From: Rossellomorea aquimaris
Lineage (GTDB): Bacteria > Bacillota > Bacilli > Bacillales > Bacillaceae_B
Reading direction: 5' to 3'
NCBI RefSeq assembly: GCF_020172085.1
Contig: NZ_JAIVAT010000003.1
Location: 62,001 to 126,000, forward strand
Length of the DNA: 64,000 nt
The position numbers and the translations under genes are program-made. Of this stretch, positions 25,461 to 33,515 are shown one piece after another. The notes beneath the pieces were generated by a model. That model ran no database searches and was not told where the DNA came from. It saw nothing but the letters and a program-made list of their open reading frames with translations. Numbering within the stretch: position 1 is the first letter of the stretch; every line of letters starts with the position of its first letter.

Positions 25461-26396
25461 ATGTTAGAGGTGAAAGATCTGAAGAAAAGCTATGGGAAAA
25501 AAGAAGTCGTGAAGAACGTTTCCTTTACGATCGAAAAGGGCGAGTCGTTCGGACTGCTTGGACCGAATGGAGCAGGAAAATCAACGACGATTTCGATGAT
25601 TTGTGGACTTGTGCCGTACGATCAGGGGGAAGTACTGGTGGCGAGTCAATCGGTGAAACAATTTCCTGTGCTGATTAAAAAGAAAGTCGGAGTAGTCCCT
25701 CAGGAAATCGCCCTCTACCCAACCATGTCCGCGAGGGATAATCTGCTGTTCTGGGGAAAAATGTACGGTCTGACCGGAGCACAGGCAAAGAAGCGAGTGG
25801 AGGAAGTACTCGACATCGTAGGATTGAAGGATCGGGGAAAGGACCGCATTGAAACCTTCTCAGGCGGGATGAAGCGGAGAATCAATATCGGTGCTGCCTT
25901 AATGCATGAACCGGAGCTGTTGATCATGGATGAACCGACGGTGGGAATCGATCCACAGTCTCGAAATCATATCTTAGAGACAGTCAAAGCATTGAATGAA
26001 AAAGGTATGACTATCATCTACACGAGTCATTACATGGAGGAAGTCGAGTTCCTATGTAACCGCGTCGGCATCATCGATCACGGAGAAGTAATCGCCCTTG
26101 GGACGAAGGCGGAATTATGCAGCCGACTCACGGGAAGCAGTTTCATCCAAATGAAGGTCGAAAGTTTATCGGATGACGCGATGAAAGCTCTGAAAAATAC
26201 TGTAGAAAACGGGCAAGTGACTTTTCAACAAGATACCGGAATCATCGAGGTGTTTACGCCGAACCCACAGGAAGCCATGGCATCCATCATCACGACTGCC
26301 GTCCATGCGGGATTGAAGATCGAATCCGTTGAAATCAAAGAATCAAATCTTGAGACGCTTTTCCTGCAGCTGACAGGACGAACGTTACGGGATTAG
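25461..26396 (+). CDS. lnrL: ABC transporter ATP-binding protein, LnrL (YfiL)-like
   Basis: A 311-aa ABC ATPase, exactly the length I recall for B. subtilis YfiL. Walker A LGPNGAGKST, signature FSGGMKRRINIG, Walker B LLIMDEPTVGIDP and the switch histidine in YTSHYMEEVEFL are complete. A C-terminal extension of about 85 aa ends in ESNLETLFLQLTGRTLRD. It powers export or extraction by the two permeases downstream. GTGTGGAG site before the ATG. Confidence 0.87.
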   Translation: MLEVKDLKKSYGKKEVVKNVSFTIEKGESFGLLGPNGAGKSTTISMICGLVPYDQGEVLVASQSVKQFPVLIKKKVGVVPQEIALYPTMSARDNLLFWGKMYGLTGAQAKKRVEEVLDIVGLKDRGKDRIETFSGGMKRRINIGAALMHEPELLIMDEPTVGIDPQSRNHILETVKALNEKGMTIIYTSHYMEEVEFLCNRVGIIDHGEVIALGTKAELCSRLTGSSFIQMKVESLSDDAMKALKNTVENGQVTFQQDTGIIEVFTPNPQEAMASIITTAVHAGLKIESVEIKESNLETLFLQLTGRTLRD

Positions 26397-26408
26397 GAGG
26401 AGAAAGAA

Positions 26409-27623
26409 ATGAGCCTGTTCACCATAGCATGGAAAGATATCAAAATCCGTCTCAAAGATCGCAAGTCCTTTATCACACTATTACTCATGCCGATTATCCT
26501 GACAGCCATCCTCGGTTCTGCTTTAAGCGGGGTGTTCAGTGAAAATGGATCGCTTCCCGAACTGACTGCAGGTGTCGTTGTGACGTCACAAGATGAACTG
26601 ACAGACCAATTTCTTCATGACACTCTCCAGGGAAAAGAATTGAAGGAAAGCATCACCTTAAAGAAGTTTAAAACAGAAGCAGACTTACGTAACGCCATCG
26701 AGGAAGGGAAGGTGGATGCTGGCCTTGTATTTCCAGACCGTTGGGGGGAAGGACTGTTTAAAGGGGAAAATCAACCGATTAAAATGTTCAAAGATCCCGG
26801 CAAAGACCTTCCATTCTCCATCCTTTCTACCATCACCGAATCCTTCACCAATCGGGTAACAACCGTATCGGCTGCAACAAGGACAGTAGGGGAAGAACTG
26901 ACGTCGTCTGTGCCGGTTTCCAATCAGAGTATTGATCTTTCCAGTACCATGAAGGATCTTTCAGAAAAACTTACAACGATTGCAGATAGTGAGGCAAACG
27001 GGGTCGTCTCTGAAAAAGATGGCAAGGAGCCCCTTTCCGGCATGCAGTATTATGCAGCCGCCATGGGAGCCATGTTCATTCTGTTCAACACCACCATGGG
27101 TGCTAAAACGATCATTCAGGAGCGGAATACCGACACATTGGCAAGGTTGATGATCAGCCCTATCCGTCATTCATCCATCATAGGAGGAAAGTTCCTCGGA
27201 ACTCTTTCGTTCACCATCCTTCAGTTCACGGTGTTTGTTTTCGCCACCCACTTTTTATTCGGTGTGGACTGGGGCAGTAATGTAGCGCAGCTTGTTCTGA
27301 TGGGCCTCGCTTACTCCTTTTCGGTTTCGGGTCTAGCGATGATGCTTGCCGGTTTTATGACTGAAGAAAAGACGGTCGACTCCATCGGGGGAATTGGCGT
27401 TCAGGTTCTCGCTCTCCTCGGAGGTTCCATGATCCCACTAGCTTCGTTTCCAGAAACCTTACAGAAAGTTGCGGGCATCGCTCCAAATAAATGGGCACTT
27501 GGCGGCATACTTGACATCATGAAGGGAACGTCGTGGGATGCACTTACCCTGCCTGTCACCGTACTCATACTGAGCGGCATTGTGGCACTGTGGATTGGTT
27601 CACTGAAATTAAAACTTAGATAA
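26409..27623 (+). CDS. lnrM: ABC-2 type permease, LnrM (YfiM)-like
   Basis: A 404-aa permease with one N-terminal membrane helix (residues ~20-40), a large extracytoplasmic domain (~45-220) and a cluster of five helices in the C-terminal 190 residues including the ABC-2 motif ERNTDTLARLMISPIRHS. It is the first of two related permeases that should form a heterodimer over LnrL. AGGAGG lies before the ATG. Confidence 0.85.
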   Translation: MSLFTIAWKDIKIRLKDRKSFITLLLMPIILTAILGSALSGVFSENGSLPELTAGVVVTSQDELTDQFLHDTLQGKELKESITLKKFKTEADLRNAIEEGKVDAGLVFPDRWGEGLFKGENQPIKMFKDPGKDLPFSILSTITESFTNRVTTVSAATRTVGEELTSSVPVSNQSIDLSSTMKDLSEKLTTIADSEANGVVSEKDGKEPLSGMQYYAAAMGAMFILFNTTMGAKTIIQERNTDTLARLMISPIRHSSIIGGKFLGTLSFTILQFTVFVFATHFLFGVDWGSNVAQLVLMGLAYSFSVSGLAMMLAGFMTEEKTVDSIGGIGVQVLALLGGSMIPLASFPETLQKVAGIAPNKWALGGILDIMKGTSWDALTLPVTVLILSGIVALWIGSLKLKLR

Positions 27624-27636
27624 GGAGAGAAATAGA

Positions 27637-28794
27637 ATGAGGAAAATCATCAGCATAGCCCGCTTTGAAATTAAACGACTCTTTCAAAAACGCCGGACAC
27701 TTCTGCTTCTGTTCGGAATGCCCTTATTATTCACCTTCATCTTTGGCGGAGCCGTAACGGGAAATGGGGAATATAAACCGGAGATTTCGGTGGTCGACGA
27801 GGACCAGACGGATTTATCTCAGGAATTGATCAATGAAATGAAAGCAACCGACACTTTCACATTTAAAGTGGAAAATGGAAAGTCCGTTGCAGAGAAATTC
27901 GATCATCAGGAAATCACAGGATATATACGAGTGGAACAAGGACTTGAAGAGACATTGCTAAACCAGGAAACACCTGAAGTCGTCTTTGTGTCCTCTCCAT
28001 CCTTCGAAGGGGCAGCACTTGTCGAGCAACTCATCAATGACAGCCTCGTAAAGCTGAAGATCAGTACAACGGCCGCCGGATTTTATCAAGATGCTACGGG
28101 AGAGAATCCTGCTGCCATCCAGGAGAAAATCTCAGATGAATTGAAAACTTTACCAGCAGCCGTTGAAACCGTCTCGGTTACCAAGAATGAAGACCTCCAA
28201 ACGATGAACAATCTGACAGCACGCTCTGCCGGTTTCACGATCATGTTCGTGATGATTGCCATGCTATCCAGTACCGGAATCCTTCTCGAAGCACGACAAA
28301 ACGGTGTCTGGTACCGGATGATGTCGACACCTGCCACCAAGGTCGAACTATTATGTGGATACATGCTGGCCTTTTTCCTTATCGGCTGGATCCAGTTCGG
28401 GATCCTGATGACGCTGTCTCAGAAGATCTTTCACATCGAATGGGGGAACACGTTCGCCAACATGATTCTCGTTTCAAGCCTGCTTCTCTGCACCATTGGA
28501 CTCGGGCTCTTCATCGCCGGTTTCGTCAAAACGTCAGAACAGCAATCCGTCTTCGGGAACCTGATCATCATCTCCACCTGCATGCTTGCCGGCGTTTACT
28601 GGCCGGTCGAAATTATGCCGGAAGCGATTCAGAACGTTGCGAAGTTCCTTCCGCAGTATTGGGGAATGGAGGGGTTTGCTGAGTTGACGGTAAGAGGCGG
28701 CGGGATTTCTGATATCGCTGCACCGGTTGGGGTCCTGCTTGGGTTTGCGGTTGTGTTTTTAATGGTTGGATTGAGAAGGGTAAGGTTTGAATAG
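27637..28794 (+). CDS. lnrN: ABC-2 type permease, LnrN (YfiN)-like
   Basis: A 385-aa permease, the length I recall for YfiN, built as lnrM: an N-terminal helix (RRTLLLLFGMPLLFTFIFGG), an extracytoplasmic domain and five C-terminal helices with EARQNGVWYRMMSTPATKVE. It completes the exporter. In B. subtilis the system protects against linearmycin and related polyenes. AAGGAGAG site upstream; 13-bp gap after lnrM. A terminator follows. Confidence 0.86.
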   Translation: MRKIISIARFEIKRLFQKRRTLLLLFGMPLLFTFIFGGAVTGNGEYKPEISVVDEDQTDLSQELINEMKATDTFTFKVENGKSVAEKFDHQEITGYIRVEQGLEETLLNQETPEVVFVSSPSFEGAALVEQLINDSLVKLKISTTAAGFYQDATGENPAAIQEKISDELKTLPAAVETVSVTKNEDLQTMNNLTARSAGFTIMFVMIAMLSSTGILLEARQNGVWYRMMSTPATKVELLCGYMLAFFLIGWIQFGILMTLSQKIFHIEWGNTFANMILVSSLLLCTIGLGLFIAGFVKTSEQQSVFGNLIIISTCMLAGVYWPVEIMPEAIQNVAKFLPQYWGMEGFAELTVRGGGISDIAAPVGVLLGFAVVFLMVGLRRVRFE

Positions 28795-28852
28795 AAGGTA
28801 AGAGGATATCTGAATGTTCTGTCCTAGGAGAGCAGTTTAGTAGATATAATAT

Positions 28853-28890
28853 AAGACCACTTCTCGGAATAGAGAAGTGGTCTTATTCTT
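28853..28890. terminator. Bidirectional terminator after lnrN
   Basis: AAGACCACTTCTC pairs with GAGAAGTGGTCTT over 13 bp around a six-base loop, with T-rich flank. It lies between convergent genes. Confidence 0.85.
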
Positions 28891-28917
28891 TATGAATTAT
28901 AGAATATTCCTAATCCA

Positions 28918-29154
28918 TCATCCATGATCATGGTTTGGTTCTGGCTGACAATATACAATGGCTTCGATTGTTTTGGAGTTCACCACTAAATATTCAGGAG
29001 CGGTCGTTGGGGTGAATATGGCTACACTTTCTGTTGAATTGAATGATATGAAATTCCTGATTTCGACTAAACTTCCGTTAATGATGATACGGTTCATTAA
29101 GGTTCCGGGGGTTGTGTTTAACAATAATTTTTCTATTGACGTTAACTCAGACAT
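28918..29154 (-). CDS. Small beta-rich protein, 78 aa, possibly spore-associated
   Basis: A 78-aa protein with no signal peptide or membrane segment, rich in alternating hydrophobic and polar residues (MNRIIINGSLVEIRNFISF, then PEYLVVNSKTIEAIVYCQ), suggesting a small beta structure, with a histidine-rich tail. GAGGTGATG precedes the ATG. It is divergent from the C1q/TNF-like gene, which looks like a spore-surface protein, and may share its expression. I do not recognise the family. Confidence 0.6.
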   Translation of the reverse strand: MSELTSIEKLLLNTTPGTLMNRIIINGSLVEIRNFISFNSTESVAIFTPTTAPEYLVVNSKTIEAIVYCQPEPNHDHG

Positions 29155-29401
29155 TTGATTTCATCACCTCTCTATTGGTCATTTCAAGTCTCTAGTATTT
29201 ATATGCTATAAAATGTTTTTTTGATTAGATGAATCAACTATTCGTATCGAAAAATGTTCCGATTAGAGCAATAATCAGCAAAATGATAGGACAATAGCTG
29301 AAACATAATGAATTCTATCAAATACTATATAGTATGGGGATATACGGTAAGAAAGGGGATATTCATATTCTCAAAGCTAAAAGGAAGAAAGGAGGAATTT
29401 G

Positions 29402-29944
29402 ATGATGGATAAAAAATGCAGTAAACGACATTGTGAGCATATTTGTTCGGCATTCAGGGCTATAGCTGAAGACTCCCAGAGTGTAGCTGGATTCACAGGA
29501 CAGAAGCTGGAATTTCCGAAAGTGGTCTTTGATTTAAACAATGAATATGATCGAGAGAATTCTGTATTTATCCCAAAACATGGTGGAGTGTATGTAATTA
29601 CGGCCTCTACATTATTTTTCCCTGGAGAGGATGTTGCTCCTCAGGACTTCGTCGTCAACCTAACAATCAATGTAAATGATGAGGTGGCTCTGGCAGGACA
29701 AAACATTCTTCCTAAAGGTTTGTTTTCTTTTGATGGTTTAGGGACGACGGTAACAGGAATCCTACAACTGAAGAAGTGTGACAAAGTGGAGGTGTCGGCT
29801 AATCCGAACATAAATGGAGAGGTATACCCGAGTCCATTTTTTACACATTTTGAAGCAGCCAGAGTGTCGTCACCTCGACATTCTCCTCACTCCTCCGCCG
29901 AGCATACCTCACTCAATTCGTTCCAATTTCCAAGCAGAAGATAG
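29402..29944 (+). CDS. C1q/TNF-like surface protein (exosporium or spore-coat type)
   Basis: A 180-aa protein. After a short cysteine/histidine-rich start (CSKRHCEHIC), residues ~30-150 form a jelly-roll domain: FDLNNEYDRENSVFIPKHGGVYVI, then FVVNLTINVNDE and GILQLKKCDKVEVSA. The GGVY-x-I and LKKCDKVEV pieces match the C1q/TNF-like trimers at the end of BclA and in ExsF/BxpB-type exosporium proteins. The last 30 residues are Ser/His/Pro-rich. AAAGGAGG (29388-29395) favours the ATG at 29402. No secretion signal, as expected for a protein assembled on the forespore from the mother cell. Confidence 0.65.
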   Translation: MMDKKCSKRHCEHICSAFRAIAEDSQSVAGFTGQKLEFPKVVFDLNNEYDRENSVFIPKHGGVYVITASTLFFPGEDVAPQDFVVNLTINVNDEVALAGQNILPKGLFSFDGLGTTVTGILQLKKCDKVEVSANPNINGEVYPSPFFTHFEAARVSSPRHSPHSSAEHTSLNSFQFPSRR

Positions 29945-29980
29945 TACAATAGACATCACTTTATCCAACATATATTAAAT

Positions 29981-30013
29981 GAGCCCCTGTAACTCCTAAA
30001 AGTTCAGGGGCTC
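29981..30013. terminator. Bidirectional terminator
   Basis: GAGCCCCTG pairs with CAGGGGCTC, extended inward by AACT/AGTT. It lies between the convergent C1q-like and SH3 genes. Confidence 0.75.
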
Positions 30014-30042
30014 CTATGACTTAACTTTTGGTTAATGGGAAA

Positions 30043-30399
30043 CTAGTCGCACTTGATTCCCACCGGACCATCTGACCCGGTGTACACATAGGTGTCTGAT
30101 ACATAGCCGATATTCATGACGCCTCGTGAGTCTCTCCATTCGATTTGATCCCATATATTACTCGTTCCGTATTTTCCTGTCACGGTCGTTCCATATTTAT
30201 AACAATAGTATGGAACCCTCGAACCGCTTGGAATGGAAAGCATGACAGGATAGTTTGTTCCCGGTCCGCTTCTCATATTGATGGGAGCGCCGCTGTTGGT
30301 GGAGATCGTATAATACTGGACGGCAAGGGCGTTTGTAGAAAAAAGCAGAAAAGAAGCGATGGCGATCGTTAGGATCGCTTTGATTTTTAGATGTTTCAT
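30043..30399 (-). CDS. Secreted SH3-domain protein
   Basis: A 118-aa protein with a signal peptide (MKHLKIKAILTIAIASFLLF, cleavage near ALA-VQ) and one bacterial SH3 domain: APINMRSGPGTNYPVM, then TVTGKYGTSNIWDQI and GYVSDTYVYTGSDG. It closely resembles the C-terminal SH3 domain of the M23 protein encoded just upstream, so one probably derives from the other. It should bind the cell wall without catalysis. Confidence 0.82.
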   Translation of the reverse strand: MKHLKIKAILTIAIASFLLFSTNALAVQYYTISTNSGAPINMRSGPGTNYPVMLSIPSGSRVPYYCYKYGTTVTGKYGTSNIWDQIEWRDSRGVMNIGYVSDTYVYTGSDGPVGIKCD

Positions 30400-30434
30400 C
30401 GTGATACCTCTCTTTCTTTTAAACTAGTAGAATT

Positions 30435-31214
30435 CTACTCGGAACAGGTTGGGGCTACTTGTCCATCTGACCCTGTATAGACATAGGTGTCGGATATGTA
30501 ACCATCTCCAATATAATTCCATAAATTACTTGTCCCGTATTTACCTGTTACTGTTTCACCGCGTTTTTGACAGGAGATTGTGACGGTCGCTCCATCTGAT
30601 ACTGAACCTACGACATTATAATTTGTACCTGGACCTGATCGGATATTTAGAGGAGCGCCAGAATCAGTATGGACCGTTCCCTTTACGCCTTCAGAAGTGC
30701 ATGAATTTTTACTCGTATAGTTCTTCGATCCATAATAGGTGATTTGTGAACCGTTAAATTTAATTTTTTGTGGGGAACCATTATACAGTTGTTCAAAATG
30801 GAGATGAGCCCCAGTAACATTTCCTGTCGCACCGACTGTTCCGATCTTTTGACCTTGAGAAACCTTCTGTCCACTAGAAATGCTGAATGAATTCAAATGA
30901 GCATATAATGTGGTCCAGCCGCCACCATGGTCAATCACGATATATTTTCCATAGCTTGAACTTCCCAGATCTTTGACCTTCACAACCGTTCCTGAGGAAG
31001 AAGCAACGACAGTATCTCCTTGATCATTAGACCGATTGAAGTCTACCGCATTCAATGGACTGTGATTGGTCCTAGTCTGGCCTTCCCACACTTGTCCACA
31101 AGGAAAAGGCATTTGAAAGGTAGGTGTAGCTGCAGACGCTTTACCCGTACTGAAAAATCCTGTTCCCCCAAAAAGCATTGCGACAAGAACTAACTTGAAA
31201 TAACGTGATTTCAT
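30435..31214 (-). CDS. Secreted M23 peptidase with C-terminal SH3 domain
   Basis: A 259-aa protein: signal peptide (residues 1-30), a LytM-type M23 domain and an SH3 domain. Metal-binding motifs are HSPLNAVDF and HLHFE, with HLNSF between them. The domain start PCGQVWEGQTRTNHSP resembles secreted M23 enzymes of actinomycetes. It should cut peptidoglycan peptides. The ATG at 31214 is chosen because AGGAGG lies nine bases upstream; the in-frame ATG at 31223 abuts it. The SH3-only gene lies 35 bp downstream and is probably cotranscribed. Confidence 0.86.
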   Translation of the reverse strand: MKSRYFKLVLVAMLFGGTGFFSTGKASAATPTFQMPFPCGQVWEGQTRTNHSPLNAVDFNRSNDQGDTVVASSSGTVVKVKDLGSSSYGKYIVIDHGGGWTTLYAHLNSFSISSGQKVSQGQKIGTVGATGNVTGAHLHFEQLYNGSPQKIKFNGSQITYYGSKNYTSKNSCTSEGVKGTVHTDSGAPLNIRSGPGTNYNVVGSVSDGATVTISCQKRGETVTGKYGTSNLWNYIGDGYISDTYVYTGSDGQVAPTCSE

Positions 31215-31435
31215 TTCTACCATCCTCCTAAACTATTTTGACTCTCCATGCCATGTAAAACGAAACAATTCTCTCCTGTCCCCTCCTCAATTTCAATATG
31301 CTAACATAAAAGTAAATAATTTCTATATGTTATTCCTGAAGTTATAGAAGATAGGACTTTGTTCCATTCATACTAAGGGTACAAAGACTTTGAACAGAAT
31401 ATGGATACTAAGCTAGAAGGGGAATATAAAAAGGG

Positions 31436-31478
31436 ATAATAGGAAGGAAGTATTTAATTACTAAAAATTTCCTATTAT
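31436..31478. repeat. Inverted repeat in a 325-bp gene-free stretch
   Basis: ATAATAGGAA (31436-31445) and TTCCTATTAT (31469-31478) form a 10-bp inverted repeat with a 23-base centre, itself partly palindromic. It lies 62 bp before the CPBP gene and may be an operator or an RNA hairpin. Nothing else convincing was seen between 31215 and 31539 apart from AT-rich promoter-like sequence. Confidence 0.5.
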
Positions 31479-31539
31479 GATAAACTTATCATTAAACACG
31501 GTTTGAAATTTAAGGGAGGGAATCAGGGAGGAACTGCTG

Positions 31540-32151
31540 GTGTTTAAAAAAACATTCATGTTTTTAACTATATTCCTAATCGCTTTTTTATTGGAAAGTA
31601 CTAAATTACCAGATTATTTTTATTTTATCCAAGGTATTCCGAGAGCATTAATGTTTAAGTTGGAAAACCGACTCTTGGTCCTAATCTTTTTTATGATCCT
31701 GATACTTATCTATAGGAAAAAATACGAAAAGGTATTCAGTCTCGATATATTGAAAGATAAAAAGATGTATGTTTGGATCACGGTCACCCTGGTCTGTGTG
31801 ACTTTCTTAAAGCAGACTTCAATAGGCTTTGAAGATACGTTTGGACTAATAAGATTGCCTCAGCTCTCCACACTTCATTTGTTTTTTCTTTTACTCAATG
31901 TTTGCCTCATCGTTCCAATCCAAGAAGAAATTCTGTATAGAGGACTTTTGATCCTGGTTCCCTCAAATCGATTAAGGGTTGTCATGCTTATTATTTCTTC
32001 AATTACTTTTGCACTACTACACACGGATCCTTTACAAATCATCTGGTTAGGGTTGGGGTTAGGAGTTCTTGCAATCAGATTTAATAATATTTGGGTACCA
32101 ATCATAGCCCACTCAATTTGGAATTTGCTCGTTACATATATCAATTTATAA
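31540..32151 (+). CDS. CPBP family intramembrane metalloprotease-like protein
   Basis: A 203-aa protein with about six membrane helices. The CPBP motifs are QEEILYRGLLIL, ALLHTD and HSIWNLLVTY in the expected order near the C terminus. GTG start eight bases after GGGAGG. It leads a three-gene set with an alpha/beta hydrolase and a small membrane protein. The family's tasks range from prenyl-protein processing to bacteriocin self-protection. Confidence 0.83.
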   Translation: MFKKTFMFLTIFLIAFLLESTKLPDYFYFIQGIPRALMFKLENRLLVLIFFMILILIYRKKYEKVFSLDILKDKKMYVWITVTLVCVTFLKQTSIGFEDTFGLIRLPQLSTLHLFFLLLNVCLIVPIQEEILYRGLLILVPSNRLRVVMLIISSITFALLHTDPLQIIWLGLGLGVLAIRFNNIWVPIIAHSIWNLLVTYINL

Positions 32152-32171
32152 AAATGATAAGAGGTGCCATT

Positions 32172-33077
32172 ATGAAGGAAATATTTCTATCAATCGATAA
32201 CTACCGTGTAAGAGGTCATGTGTGGGGTGAAGATCATTCGCCGACCATTGTTTGTCTACACGGATTAGGAAATACAAGTTTGAGTTTCATAGAACTGGGT
32301 GAGAAATTAAAAGATGAATATAGGGTTATTTCAATTGATCTCCCGGGTCATGGAAAAAGTGATAAGTTTGCAACCGAAGTAGAATATGAAATGGTGAATA
32401 TGACAACTTGGTTGTATCGCATTCTCGAGAAAATGAATGTAGGGAAATTTTCTTTTCTGGCACATTCATACGGAGCAGATATAGCCCTTCATTTTATGAA
32501 AGAATATGAATCATCTGTAATGAAGACATTGTTACTCGATGGAGGCTACACAACGAAGGATCATTTTTATCAAATCGTAGACGATTTAGCATCTAAGCCA
32601 GGATGGAAATGGCCTAACATTAACAGTGTAGAAAAGGAGATCCAATACACTGCAGAATCCTTTCACTCTTTTGAATATCCGAGCTATGAAGCCTTTTACA
32701 ATGAAGAAGCCAAATCATACATCGATTGGAATGAATATAAAAAATTGGCTTCAAAGGACTATGTTAAAGAAGTGGATGGGAAAATAAAGCTAATCGTTGA
32801 CTCTGATGTTGCCGCTTCAGTTATTAAGTCCATGGCTCATTCACCTATTAACAAGATATATAGACAATTAGGGGATAAAATATTGTTACTGGTGGCTACA
32901 TTACCCCAAGAGTTTACTATTATCAATGACACATTACTTGAAGATGTGAAGAGGTCTTCTCAGATGGAAATTAGAAGGGTGGAGGGCGCTTCTCATATGT
33001 TGCACTGGGATCAAACTGAAGTGGTTGTGGATGAAATGAGAGAATTTTTTGTAGAGGATACATTCATTAAAATTTGA
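32172..33077 (+). CDS. Alpha/beta hydrolase
   Basis: A 301-aa hydrolase. The oxyanion motif CLHGLGNTS, the nucleophile elbow AHSYGADIAL (serine in HSYG) and the catalytic histidine in GASHMLHWDQ are clear. An aspartate acid is expected after the cap region. Substrate unknown. The ATG at 32172 follows AAGAGGTG, 20 bp after the CPBP gene. An extended frame from 32091 would overlap that gene and is rejected. Confidence 0.85.
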   Translation: MKEIFLSIDNYRVRGHVWGEDHSPTIVCLHGLGNTSLSFIELGEKLKDEYRVISIDLPGHGKSDKFATEVEYEMVNMTTWLYRILEKMNVGKFSFLAHSYGADIALHFMKEYESSVMKTLLLDGGYTTKDHFYQIVDDLASKPGWKWPNINSVEKEIQYTAESFHSFEYPSYEAFYNEEAKSYIDWNEYKKLASKDYVKEVDGKIKLIVDSDVAASVIKSMAHSPINKIYRQLGDKILLLVATLPQEFTIINDTLLEDVKRSSQMEIRRVEGASHMLHWDQTEVVVDEMREFFVEDTFIKI

Positions 33078-33095
33078 TTCAGGGAGTAGGTTTTA

Positions 33096-33374
33096 ATGAC
33101 AAGTACTTTTGTTAGATCTTGTACCATTTCGATTTCCATTTGCCTAGCTTTCATGATTTTGATTTTTAGCAGTGTGACGGGGTATGCACTTATAACAGCT
33201 CAAACAATAGGTGTTCTTGATCTCTACATTGCGCATTTTAACGATGATGGTATGTTCATTCGTATTTCATCAGACATTTGGTACGTTATGGCTATTGCGG
33301 TAACCTTCCTGATGGTTTTAAATTACATCATTCTTCAAATTAGAAAAGGGAGAAATGATATTAACAAATTGTAA
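33096..33374 (+). CDS. Small two-helix membrane protein, 92 aa
   Basis: A 92-aa protein with hydrophobic helices at residues ~9-35 (CTISISICLAFMILIFSSV) and ~62-82 (WYVMAIAVTFLMVLNYIIL), a polar loop between and a basic tail. AGGGAG precedes the ATG, 18 bp after the hydrolase gene, so it is probably in the same operon. Family not recognised. Confidence 0.65.
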   Translation: MTSTFVRSCTISISICLAFMILIFSSVTGYALITAQTIGVLDLYIAHFNDDGMFIRISSDIWYVMAIAVTFLMVLNYIILQIRKGRNDINKL

Positions 33375-33436
33375 ATTGAGTTTTTATTGCAGGGGGCAGC
33401 CCCATTCTATAATCCATCTATCTATAAAGCTAACGG

Positions 33437-33480
33437 GAGCATTGATTCAGGAAGGGATTGATGCTCTTTTTGTTGAAGTT
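33437..33480 (+). terminator. Terminator, copy 2 of the repeated terminator element
   Basis: GAGCATTGAT pairs with ATTGATGCTC (with two G-U pairs), followed by TTTTTGTTGAAG. The loop and tail match copy 1 (3131-3173). Confidence 0.75.
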
Positions 33481-33515
33481 ATTGTCAATGCCAATAAAGA
33501 CAAAGGAGTTTAGGA

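Noticed and set aside
28958..29158. Plus-strand frame of 66 codons
   Set aside because: It is opposite the better supported 78-aa minus-strand gene, which has a proper RBS and start.
29341..29400. A SigK-like promoter (CATATTCT) before the C1q/TNF-like gene
   Set aside because: The -35 spacing is off by one or two bases and the region is AT-rich, so the match is not above chance.
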